Under the pieces are notes generated by a model, which saw only the letters and a program-made list of their open reading frames with translations, searched no databases and was not told the origin of the DNA. From RPQJ01 sp046347155 (lineage in GTDB: Bacteria; Pseudomonadota; Gammaproteobacteria; Steroidobacterales; Steroidobacteraceae), in contig JAXMGT010000002.1 in the NCBI GenBank assembly GCA_046347155.1, positions 744,001-808,000 on the forward strand: a stretch of DNA of 64,000 nucleotides. Reading direction: 5' to 3'. This document shows, piece after piece, positions 1 through 9,358 of the stretch; position 1 is the stretch's first letter, and every line of letters begins with the position of its first letter. The position numbers and the translations under genes were made by a program.

Positions 1-702
1 GGGATGCACGAGTACGAGGTCATGTCGGAGCTGCTGCACGAGTTCCACCGCCACGGCGCCGAGTCGGCGTACCCCCCGATCGTCGGCGGCGGCGCGAACG
101 CCTGCGTCCTGCACTACCGCGAGAACCGCGACCCGCTGCGCGACGGCGACCTGCTGCTCATCGACGCGGCCTGCGAGTACGGCTGCTACGCGACCGACAT
201 CACCCGCACGTTCCCGGTCAACGGCCGGTTCACGCCCGAGCAGAAGGCGATCTACGACGTGGTGCTCGAGGCGCAGGAGGCCGCGTTCGCCGCGGTACGC
301 CCGGGCAATCACTACAACGAGTTCCACGAGGCGGCGGTCAAGGCTGCGACCCAGGGACTGGTGCGCCTCGGGCTGCTGCAGGGCCGGGTGCCGACGCTCG
401 TCAAGGAAGAGGCCTACCGGAAGTTCTTCATGCACAAGTCCGGCCACTGGCTCGGGCTCGACGTGCACGACGTCGGCGACTACAAGGTCGGCGACGAGTG
501 GCGCGTGCTCGAGCCCGGCATGGTCGTCACCGTCGAGCCCGGCATCTACATCCCGGCCGGCACGAAGGGCGTGCCGAAGCGCTGGTGGAACATCGGCGTG
601 CGGATCGAGGACGACGTCCTCGTCACGGCGGCCGGGCACGAGGTGCTCACGAGCGGCCTGCCGCGCACGACCGCCGAGGTCGAGCGCGTGATGGCGTCCT
701 GA
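1..702 (+). CDS. pepP: Xaa-Pro aminopeptidase, C-terminal part (5' end outside window)
   Basis: M24B metallopeptidase that removes an N-terminal residue before proline in the cytoplasm. The reading frame is open from the first base, so the N-terminal creatinase-like domain lies upstream. The visible 'pita-bread' catalytic domain has the five metal ligands in order: Asp in LLIDAACEYG, Asp in DITRTFP, His in KSGHWLGLDVHD, Glu in VTVEPGIY and Glu in GVRIEDDV. The next gene, ubiH, starts 1 nt after its stop; pepP-ubiH-ubiI is a well-known proteobacterial order, which supports the assignment over methionine aminopeptidase. Only the start is missing; nothing looks degraded. Confidence 0.93.
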   Translation, partial: GMHEYEVMSELLHEFHRHGAESAYPPIVGGGANACVLHYRENRDPLRDGDLLLIDAACEYGCYATDITRTFPVNGRFTPEQKAIYDVVLEAQEAAFAAVRPGNHYNEFHEAAVKAATQGLVRLGLLQGRVPTLVKEEAYRKFFMHKSGHWLGLDVHDVGDYKVGDEWRVLEPGMVVTVEPGIYIPAGTKGVPKRWWNIGVRIEDDVLVTAAGHEVLTSGLPRTTAEVERVMAS

Positions 703-703
703 G

Positions 704-1957
704 ATGACGGGCCGCGACCCGACGCGCGAGTTCGACCTGGCGATCGCCGGCGGCGGCCTCGTCGGGGCCTCGCTTGCGCTCGCGGTCGCGCCACTCGGCC
801 TCAGCGTCGCGCTCGTCGAGGCCGTCGTGCCGGGCGGCGACGCCCACCCGAGCTACGACGAGCGCACGACCGCGCTCTCGAACGGCACGATCCGCGCGTT
901 CCGCTCGCTCGGCGTGTGGTCGCGGATGGAGCGCGAGGCCGCGCCGATCCGCAGGATCCACGTCTCGGAGCGCGGCCGCTTCGGCGTCGCACGGATCGAC
1001 GCGGCCGAGCAGGGGCTCGAGGCGCTCGGCTGCGTGCTGCCGAACCGGGTGATCGGCGAGGCGCTCTGGCACGGGCTCGCGGCCTGGCCGGGCGTCGAGG
1101 TGATCGCCCCCGCGCGCGTCACCGGCACGACGCTCGGTGAAGGCTCGCGTCGGCTCGAGGCCGAGCGCGACGGCGAGCCGGTGGCCGTGCAGGCACGCCT
1201 CGTCGTCGCCGCGGACGGCGCGCGCTCGACGATCCGCGAGCAGGCGGGCATCGGCTCCGACCATCGGGACTACGGCCAGACCGCGATCGTCACGACGATG
1301 ACCGCGCAACGCTTCCACGACCACGTCGCCTACGAGCGCTTCACGGCCGACGGGCCGATCGCCGTGTTGCCGCTCACGGACGGCCGCTGCGGCGTCGTCT
1401 GGACGCTGCGGCCGGAGGCGGCGTCGCGCGTGATCGCGCTGCCGGACGACGCGTTCATTTCGGAGTTCCAGCACGCGTTCGGGTTCCGGCTCGGTCGCTT
1501 CGTCAAGGTGGGTCGCCGCTACTCCTACGACCTCGCGCTCACGCGCTCGGACCGCCACACGGCGGCGCGCCTCGCGATCGTCGGGGCGGCGGCCCAGGGC
1601 ATGCACCCGATCGCGGGGCAGGGCTTCAACCTGGGATTGCGCGACGCGGCCTGCCTGGCCGAGGTGATCGCCGACGCCCGGGCCGACGGCCGGATGGATC
1701 CCGGCGACGACACGGTGCTCTCGGCCTACGCCGACTGGCGCGAGGACGACCGTCGCCGGATCGTCGCGTTCACCGATGGCCTGGTGCGCACGTTCGGTTC
1801 GCCGCTCGCGACGGTCGGCGGGCTGCGTGCGGCCGGACTCGTCGCGTTCGACCTGCTGCCACCCGCGAAGGCCGCGATGTCGCGGCTGAGCGTCGGCGCG
1901 GCCGGCCGGGTGCCGCGCCTCGCGCGCGGCGTCCCGCTCTCCGGGGGTACGCCGTGA
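704..1957 (+). CDS. ubiH: Ubiquinone biosynthesis FAD-dependent hydroxylase UbiH (2-octaprenyl-6-methoxyphenol hydroxylase)
   Basis: Flavoprotein monooxygenase that hydroxylates the aromatic ring of a ubiquinone precursor at the inner face of the membrane. The 417-aa length fits the family. An N-terminal Rossmann motif AGGGLVGASLA binds FAD; a second FAD motif near the C-terminus reads VGAAAQGMHPIAGQGFNLG. The Ala-Ala-Gln version of that motif is typical of UbiH, as opposed to GDAAH in UbiI/UbiF. It lies between pepP and a second hydroxylase, with its TGA inside the next gene's GTGA overlap, so the two are translationally coupled. Which ring position it modifies is inferred from family and context. 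Confidence 0.9.
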   Translation: MTGRDPTREFDLAIAGGGLVGASLALAVAPLGLSVALVEAVVPGGDAHPSYDERTTALSNGTIRAFRSLGVWSRMEREAAPIRRIHVSERGRFGVARIDAAEQGLEALGCVLPNRVIGEALWHGLAAWPGVEVIAPARVTGTTLGEGSRRLEAERDGEPVAVQARLVVAADGARSTIREQAGIGSDHRDYGQTAIVTTMTAQRFHDHVAYERFTADGPIAVLPLTDGRCGVVWTLRPEAASRVIALPDDAFISEFQHAFGFRLGRFVKVGRRYSYDLALTRSDRHTAARLAIVGAAAQGMHPIAGQGFNLGLRDAACLAEVIADARADGRMDPGDDTVLSAYADWREDDRRRIVAFTDGLVRTFGSPLATVGGLRAAGLVAFDLLPPAKAAMSRLSVGAAGRVPRLARGVPLSGGTP

Positions 1958-3197
1958 GCGGCGCGCGCCGGCCCGATTTCGACGTCGTCGTCGTCGGCGG
2001 CGGGATGGTCGGGCTCGCGACGGCCGCGCTCGTCGCGCGCGAGCCGCGTCTCGCCGGCCTGCGGGTCGCCGTGGTCGAGCCGGCCGCGCCGCGTCCGCCG
2101 GTGGACGGCGACGTGGACCTGCGCGTCTCGGCGCTGTCGCGCGCGTCCGAGCGGGTGCTCGCGGCCGCCGGTGCCTGGGACGCGATCGAGCCGCACGCCT
2201 GCGCGTACGAGCGGATGGTGGTCTGGGACGCGGCCAGCACGCCGGAGGCCGCCGACGCGCTCCGGTTCGACGCCGCCGAGGCCGGCGAACCGGACCTCGG
2301 CCACATCGCCGAGAACCTGCGGATCCAGTGGGCGCTTGCCGGGTCGCCCGCGCTGAAGGGCGTGACGATGCTGCGCGCCGGGCTCGACGGGCTCGAGTTC
2401 GGGGCCGACCCGGCGCGCGTCGGTCTCGACGACGGCCGCAGCGTCACCGCGGGCCTCGTGGTCGGCGCCGACGGCGGGTCGTCGAAGGTGCGCGAACTCT
2501 GCGGGATCAGCCGCGGCGGCTGGTCCTACGGCCAGGTCGCGGTGGTCGCCCACCTCGAGCCCGGGCACCCGCACCGCCACACGGCGTGGCAGCGATTCCT
2601 GCCGGAAGGTCCGCTCGCGCTGCTGCCGCTCCGCGACGGACGCGTGTCGCTCGTGTGGAGCACGACGCCCGAGGCCGCGAAGTCGCTCATCGACGCCGAA
2701 CCGGACGCGTTCGGCCGGCGGGTCACCGAGGCGAGCGCGCACGTGCTCGGCCCGCTCGGCCTTGCGAGCGCCCGCGCCGGGTTCCCGCTCGCACTGTGGC
2801 ACGCGCGCGAATACGTGCGTCCGCGACTCGCGCTGGTCGGCGACGCGGCGCACACGATCCACCCGCTGGCCGGCCAGGGCGTCAACCTCGGTTTCCTCGA
2901 CGCGGCGTCGCTGGCCGAGGTGCTGGCCGATGCGGTGGAGTCGGGCACCGACCCGGCGTCGCTGCGCGTGCTCCGGCGCTATGCGCGCTGGCGGCGCGCG
3001 GAGAACGCCGTGATGCTCGGGGCCTGCGACACGATCAACCGGACGTTCGGCGAGCGCAGCGTCGCGGTGGCCGGGCTCCGTCGCTTCGGACTCGCGGTCG
3101 TCGGGTCGCAGGCGCCGGTGCGGCGACTGATGGTCCGCCGCGCGCTCGGCCTCGCGGGCGACCTGCCGGCGATCGTCGCGCGGCCGGGAGCGACGCC

Positions 3198-3201
<4 letters not shown>
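1954..3201 (+). CDS. ubiI: Second ubiquinone-pathway FAD hydroxylase (UbiI/VisC/UbiF family)
   Basis: FAD-dependent aromatic hydroxylase of the UbiH/COQ6 family, 415 aa. GTG start in a GTGA overlap with ubiH. The N-terminal dinucleotide motif is VVVGGGMVGLATA, followed by the family's D-x-R-x-S-A-L-S signature (VDLRVSALS). The C-terminal FAD motif is GDAAHTIHPLAGQGVNLGFLD. Paired ubiH-ubiI genes after pepP are common in gammaproteobacteria. The protein could hydroxylate C5 (UbiI) or C6 (UbiF); sequence alone does not decide, so the symbol is provisional. Its stop overlaps the downstream acyl-CoA dehydrogenase start by 4 nt. Confidence 0.85.
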
Positions 3202-4891
<1,690 letters not shown>

Positions 4892-4895
<4 letters not shown>

Positions 4896-5596
4896 GCCGC
4901 GCGACGTCCGAACCGATCCGCACGCCCGGGCCGCGCGACCTGCTCCGGGAACTGCGACTGCCCGTCGACGCGTTGCGCTGGGTGCCGGACCTCGTCTCGA
5001 CCCGTCCGCGCCGCGCCCGTCGCCCGGCCTCGGTGGTGCTGCTGCCCGGGTTCGGCACCGGTCCGCGGGCGATGCACGTGCTCGAGGTTTACCTGCGCGG
5101 CTGCGGCCACCGGGTGCGCGACTGGGGGCTCGGCCACAACACCGGCGAGGCGCAGCGACTGCGCGACGCACTCGAGCCCGTCGTCCGCGCGCTCGTCGAC
5201 CGGCACGGCGAGCCCGCGACGCTCGTCGGCTGGAGCCTCGGCGGGTTCATCGCGCGCGAGTACGCCCGCGAGCGCCCGGACGAGGTGCGCGCGGTCGTCA
5301 CGCTCGGCACGCCGGTGATCGGCGGGCCGCGCTACACGGCGACCGCGCGACGCTACCAGGCGCAGGGCCACGACCTCGACGAACTGGAGCGGGTCGTGAT
5401 GCAGCGCTACGAGAAGCCGCTCGAGGTCCCGGTCACCGCGATCTACTCGAAGCGCGACGGGATCGTCGCCTGGCAGGCCTGCATCGACCGCTGGTCGCCG
5501 CGGGTCCGGCACGTCGAAGTCGACGAGACCCACCTCGGGCTCGTGTTCTCGCCGCGGGTGCGCGGACTCGTCGCCGAGGCGATCGACCGCCGCTGA
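4892..5596 (+). CDS. Alpha/beta hydrolase (lipase/esterase-like)
   Basis: Serine hydrolase, 234 aa, ATG start in an ATGA overlap with the acyl-CoA dehydrogenase. The nucleophile elbow is GWSLGG (Ser about residue 115). An oxyanion-side LLPGFGTGPRAM strand precedes it, and a plausible acid (SKRDGIV) and histidine (DETHLGL) follow in the right order, giving a full Ser-Asp-His triad. There is no signal peptide, so it is probably cytoplasmic. Similar proteins are annotated as triacylglycerol lipase-like or DUF-type hydrolases. Coupling to an acyl-CoA dehydrogenase suggests acyl-ester or acyl-CoA turnover, but no specific substrate can be named. Confidence 0.8.
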
Positions 5597-5705
5597 CCGT
5601 CGCTCCGGCCGCGATCGCGGTGGTGGCCGTCTCTTGCCCGCCGGAGCGGCCTGTCGCAGCATGGGCCCGGAAATGGAGTCCGGCCGTTTCGGCCAGGGGG
5701 CAGGC

Positions 5706-6155
5706 ATGAAGGCGATCACTGGAATCGGCGTGGCGGTGCTGCTGGCGACCGCGGCGACGGGCGCGCGGGCCGGCGTGTACGCCGACGACCTCGGCAAGTG
5801 CCTGGTGTCCTCGACCACCGAGGCCGACCGGGCGCTGATGGCGCGGTGGATATTCGCCTCGATGTCGCTGAACAAGGAAATCGCCCGGTACGTGAACATG
5901 TCCGCCGAGGTGCGCGAGGGGTTGAACCGCGACACGGCGGCGCTCTACATGCGACTCATGACCGAATCGTGCCGGACGCAGACCCGCGACGCCGCGAAGT
6001 ACGAAGGCGCGGCGGCGATCAGCGCGGGGTTCGGCCTGCTCGGACAGATCGCGGCGCAGGGTCTCTTCGCCGACCCGGCCGTGACGGCGGGTGTCGCGCA
6101 ACTCGACAAGTACTACGACCCGGAGAAACTCAAGGCCGCGATGGAGGCGAAGTGA
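5706..6155 (+). CDS. Exported protein of unknown function
   Basis: 149-aa protein not recognised as any named family. The chosen ATG follows a GGGGGCAGGC purine-rich site and gives a clean Sec signal peptide: Met-Lys, a hydrophobic Ile/Val/Leu/Ala stretch, then a signal-peptidase site after ARAG or GARA. The open frame extends 24 codons upstream, but that part would bury the signal sequence. The mature part has two cysteines (GKCLVSS and ESCRTQ) that could form one disulfide, and ends in a charged helix. It overlaps the zinc-finger microprotein downstream by 4 nt (GTGA), so the two are coupled. Confidence 0.7.
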   Translation: MKAITGIGVAVLLATAATGARAGVYADDLGKCLVSSTTEADRALMARWIFASMSLNKEIARYVNMSAEVREGLNRDTAALYMRLMTESCRTQTRDAAKYEGAAAISAGFGLLGQIAAQGLFADPAVTAGVAQLDKYYDPEKLKAAMEAK

Positions 6156-6322
6156 CCACGCCGCGCGGAAGCGTGCCGGGCGAGGATCGGCCGGACGACG
6201 CCGCACCGGAAGCCGACGCGGAGTGGACCTGCACGGGCTGCGGCGAGTCGAATCCCGCCGAGTTCGGCCTGTGCTGGAAATGCCAGGCGTCGGCGCCGGA
6301 GCCGCCGGCCGGGGCGGCCTGA
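6152..6322 (+). CDS. RanBP2-type zinc-finger microprotein (56 aa)
   Basis: Very small protein whose only structured part is WTCTGCGESN-PAEFGLCWKC at about residues 25-44. This matches the RanBP2-type zinc finger spacing exactly: W-x-C-x2-C-x3-N-x6-C-x2-C. The flanks are acidic/proline/alanine rich and probably disordered. GTG start forms a GTGA overlap with the exported protein upstream, which supports real expression. In eukaryotes this finger binds ubiquitin or RNA; in bacteria short proteins with it are mostly uncharacterised. Role unknown; a nucleic-acid or protein adaptor is the obvious guess. No transcription terminator is evident in the 85 nt that follow. Confidence 0.7.
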   Translation: MTTPRGSVPGEDRPDDAAPEADAEWTCTGCGESNPAEFGLCWKCQASAPEPPAGAA

Positions 6323-6407
6323 GGCGCGACGCCGATGGCGACCCGGCTGCCGGCCGGCACCGCGCTCGAACTGCCCTGGCGCACGTGACGGGACGACGGC
6401 CGTCGCC

Positions 6408-6962
6408 TCACAGCGCCGGTATGAACGTCACCGCGTAGTAGGCGAACAGCACGTAGAGCAGCACGAGCGCCCAGCCCTGCACGCGGGCCGTGGGCCGCCA
6501 CCACGCGACCGCGAGCACCGCGAGCTGTGCGGCGCTCAGGACCTGCATCGTCGTCGACTGGAATCCGGGGAGCGCCAGGTTCGCGAGGCTGCCGGCCGCC
6601 TGGTAGACGAAGAACGCCGGCAGGTAGCGGCGGGCGTGCGCGCCGCGGAATCCGACCATGTCCACCGGGCGACCGTGATCGGTGTCCGGCATCGCGACGT
6701 GGCAGGTCAGGTACAGCGCCGACCCGAGCAGCAGCAGGAACACGACGAAGCCGAGCGACCAGACGGGTTCGGCCCGCACGTGCCAGATCGAGAACCAGTA
6801 GTCCACGCACAGGATCGCCGCGTAGAGGTTCCACGCGGCGACGATCGATGACCAGCGGGCCACGCCGGCCTTGATGATCGCCGCGACGCCGTGCAGCAGG
6901 TGCGCGAGCGCCAGCGAGACGACGATCGACAGCAGGATGCTGGCGTACTCGAACGCGCTCAA
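6408..6962 (-). CDS. Integral membrane protein of unknown function
   Basis: 184 aa, start at a TTG (no ATG is available without losing the first membrane helix). About five hydrophobic segments are visible: an N-terminal ASILLSIVVSLALAHLL helix, NLYAAILCVDYWF, LGFVVFLLLLGSALYL, an AGSLANLAL region and a C-terminal ALVLLYVLFAYYAVTFI. No recognised catalytic motif. It starts 10 nt after the stop of the DUF2189 gene on the same strand, so it is likely the last gene of the ispG-phhB-DUF2189 unit. The family is unknown to me. Confidence 0.65.
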   Translation of the reverse strand: MSAFEYASILLSIVVSLALAHLLHGVAAIIKAGVARWSSIVAAWNLYAAILCVDYWFSIWHVRAEPVWSLGFVVFLLLLGSALYLTCHVAMPDTDHGRPVDMVGFRGAHARRYLPAFFVYQAAGSLANLALPGFQSTTMQVLSAAQLAVLAVAWWRPTARVQGWALVLLYVLFAYYAVTFIPAL

Positions 6963-6972
6963 GCCGCGGGCG

Positions 6973-7791
6973 TCACTCGGGCGCCTCGTTCGGCGGCCAC
7001 GCGCCCGCGTCGATCGTCTCCCGGTAGGCGTGCCAGGTCGCGTGGCCGATCAGCGGCAGCGTGATGCCGAGGCCGACCATGACCCACGCGGGCGTGAGTC
7101 CCTGCGGGGCGCCGATCGACAACAGCGCGAAGCCGGGCGCGACGGCCGCGACGAGGCAGCCCGCCCACACGAGCATCGCTGCCTTGTTCCGCAGCACGGC
7201 GTTCACGCTCGTCACCACCGCGGTCACCGTGTCGACGCGCCGGTCGACCATGAACGGCAGCGAGAAGGCGGCCGAGGAAAACACCACGGCGGCGAACATC
7301 GAGCCCACGGCCGTGCCGACCACGAAGAACGTCAGGTAGTCCTGCCACCCGGACGACTCGTCGAGCGGCATGAAGATGTGGATCGCGGACGCGGCGCGGG
7401 CCCAGACCAGGAACACGACCATCAGCATCAGCGCGAACACGAGCAGGTTGCCGACCGCCCGCTGCTCCTCGCGGATGCAGCGCCGAATCGACGGCACCTC
7501 CCCCCGCTCGAGCTGCAGGCTGATCGCATAGGTCCCGACCGCGAGCACCGGCGCGATCAGGATGAAGCCGGTGACCAGCGCGAGCAGCTCGAAGTAGCCG
7601 CCGTAGCGGACCGTGATCGTCGCCAGCGCGAAGCTCAGCAGCACGACGATGGCACCGTAGGTGAGGCTCTGCCTCGGGGCCGCCCACATGTCGCGCCAGC
7701 CGCGGCGCAGCCAGCCGAGCGGTGCGGCGGCCGTCAGCGTGCGGCAGGGAGCGACGAAGGGCTGGCCGGGGTCGGGCGCTTCGTCGGCCAC
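6973..7791 (-). CDS. DUF2189 family inner-membrane protein
   Basis: 272-aa multi-pass membrane protein with the DUF2189 look: an N-terminal PLGWLRRGWRDM amphipathic lead-in, then about six hydrophobic helices including FELLALVTGFILIAPVLAVG, LLVFALMLMVVFLVW and AALVFSSAAF-type segments near the middle. GTG start, lying 1 nt after the phhB stop; an ORF extension of 50 codons upstream overlaps phhB out of frame and was rejected. Function is unknown for the family. Position behind ispG and phhB suggests co-transcription rather than a shared pathway. Confidence 0.78.
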   Translation of the reverse strand: MADEAPDPGQPFVAPCRTLTAAAPLGWLRRGWRDMWAAPRQSLTYGAIVVLLSFALATITVRYGGYFELLALVTGFILIAPVLAVGTYAISLQLERGEVPSIRRCIREEQRAVGNLLVFALMLMVVFLVWARAASAIHIFMPLDESSGWQDYLTFFVVGTAVGSMFAAVVFSSAAFSLPFMVDRRVDTVTAVVTSVNAVLRNKAAMLVWAGCLVAAVAPGFALLSIGAPQGLTPAWVMVGLGITLPLIGHATWHAYRETIDAGAWPPNEAPE

Positions 7792-7792
7792 G

Positions 7793-8128
7793 TCAGGCCC
7801 CGAGCGCGTCGATTTTCGCGGCGCAGATGAAGTCGTTCGCCGACAGCCCGCCGATCGAGTGCGTCGAGAGCACGAGCCGGCAGTAGTCGTAGCCCACCTC
7901 GAGGTCCGGGTGGTGGTCCTCGAGGTTGGCGATCCAGGCAATGGCGTTCACGAAGCCCATCGTCGCGTGGAAATTCGGGAACCGCCAGGCGCGGCGGAGC
8001 GACTTGCCGTCGTCGGCGATGCGCCAGCCGGGCCCGAGCTGCCCGAGCAGCGTCGCGGCGGCCTCGCCGTCGAGCGGCGCGGTGCCGGGCGGGCAGGGGG
8101 CGCAGCGAAGGTCGCGGAGTGCGCTCAT
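7793..8128 (-). CDS. phhB: Pterin-4a-carbinolamine dehydratase
   Basis: Small (111 aa) cytosolic dehydratase that recycles 4a-hydroxy-tetrahydropterin. The family's catalytic signature is present: EDHHPDLEVGYDYCRLVLST followed by HSIGGLSANDF, supplying the HH-P and the distal His. ATG start sits in an ATGA overlap with the end of ispG. No phenylalanine hydroxylase (phhA) is nearby, so here it may serve another pterin-dependent reaction, as molybdopterin-linked roles have been proposed for orphan members. The upstream extension of the frame runs into ispG and is a shadow. Confidence 0.9.
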   Translation of the reverse strand: MSALRDLRCAPCPPGTAPLDGEAAATLLGQLGPGWRIADDGKSLRRAWRFPNFHATMGFVNAIAWIANLEDHHPDLEVGYDYCRLVLSTHSIGGLSANDFICAAKIDALGA

Positions 8129-9354
8129 GCGTCGGTCCTCGCTCCGTAGGTGCGCTCGACGTACTGCTCGACGAGCGCCTGGAATTCCTCGGCGATCCGT
8201 TCGCCCTTCAGCGTCGGGCCCTTCTCGCCGTCGATGTACACCGGCGCGACCGGTCGTTCGCCGGTGCCGGGCAGGCTGATGCCGATGCTCGCGTGCTTGC
8301 TCTCGCCGGGACCGTTCACGACGCAGCCCATCACCGCGACGGTCATCTCCTCGACGCCCGCGTAGCGCCGTCGCCACTCGGGCATCCGGTGCCTGAGGTG
8401 CGACTGGATCTTCTCGGCGAGTTCCTGGAAATAGGTCGAGGTCGTGCGCCCGCAGCCCGGGCAGGCGACGACCATCGGCGTGAACGACCTGAGGCCCATC
8501 GTCTGCAGGATCTCCTGCGCGACGATCACCTCGCGGGTGCGGTCGCCGTTCGGCTCGGGCGTCAGCGAGACGCGGATCGTGTCGCCGATGCCTTCCTGCA
8601 GCAGCACGGCCATCGCCGCGGTCGAGGCGACGATGCCCTTCGAGCCCATGCCGGCCTCGGTGAGGCCGAGGTGCAGCGGGTAGTCGCAGCGGGCCGCGAG
8701 GTTGCGGTAGACGGCGATCAGGTCCTGCACGCCGCTCACCTTGCAGGAGATCACGATCCGGTCGTGCGGCAGGCCGAGTTCCTCGGCGCGGGCGGCCGAG
8801 TCGAGCGCCGACACGACGAGTGCCTCGCGCACGACGTCGTTCGCCCCGAGCGGCGAGGCGGAACGCGAGTTCTCGTCCATCAGCCGGGTGAGCAGGTCCT
8901 GGTCCAGGCTGCCCCAGTTGACGCCGATGCGCACCGGCTTGCCGTGGCGGCAGGCCGTCTCGATCATCTCGGCGAACTGCGGGTCGCGCTTGCTGCCGCG
9001 GCCGACGTTGCCCGGGTTGATCCGGTACTTCGAGAGCGCCTCGGCGCAGGCCGGGTGCTCGCGCAGCAGCTTGTGCCCGTTGAAGTGGAAGTCGCCCACG
9101 ATCGGCACGTCGCTGCCGAGCGCGCGCACGCGCTCGACGATGCGCGGGACGGCGGCCGCGGACTCCTCGTTGTTCACGGTGACGCGCACGAGTTCCGAGC
9201 CCGCGCGGGCGAGCGCGTGCACCTGCAGCGCCGTGGACTCGACGTCCGCCGTGTCCGTGTTCGTCATCGACTGGACGACGACCGGGTGGTCGCCGCCCAC
9301 GGTCACGCGGCCGATCCGGACCGGGACGCTTGCACGGCGCGGCAGGTGGCTCAT
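8125..9354 (-). CDS. ispG: 4-hydroxy-3-methylbut-2-enyl diphosphate synthase (flavodoxin/ferredoxin)
   Basis: Fe-S enzyme of the MEP isoprenoid pathway that converts 2-C-methylerythritol 2,4-cyclodiphosphate to HMBPP. 409 aa, bacterial (short) form. Seen: N-terminal TIM-barrel strands with VVVQSMTNTDTADV, GDFHFNGH, RINPGNVG and RIGVNWGSLD, and the C-terminal cluster-binding cysteines in VACPGCGRTTSTY and MGCVVNGPGE. It leads a minus-strand unit with phhB and DUF2189. It feeds isoprenoid precursors to ubiquinone, whose hydroxylases lie in the same window. Confidence 0.97.
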   Translation of the reverse strand: MSHLPRRASVPVRIGRVTVGGDHPVVVQSMTNTDTADVESTALQVHALARAGSELVRVTVNNEESAAAVPRIVERVRALGSDVPIVGDFHFNGHKLLREHPACAEALSKYRINPGNVGRGSKRDPQFAEMIETACRHGKPVRIGVNWGSLDQDLLTRLMDENSRSASPLGANDVVREALVVSALDSAARAEELGLPHDRIVISCKVSGVQDLIAVYRNLAARCDYPLHLGLTEAGMGSKGIVASTAAMAVLLQEGIGDTIRVSLTPEPNGDRTREVIVAQEILQTMGLRSFTPMVVACPGCGRTTSTYFQELAEKIQSHLRHRMPEWRRRYAGVEEMTVAVMGCVVNGPGESKHASIGISLPGTGERPVAPVYIDGEKGPTLKGERIAEEFQALVEQYVERTYGARTDA

Positions 9355-9358
9355 CGCG

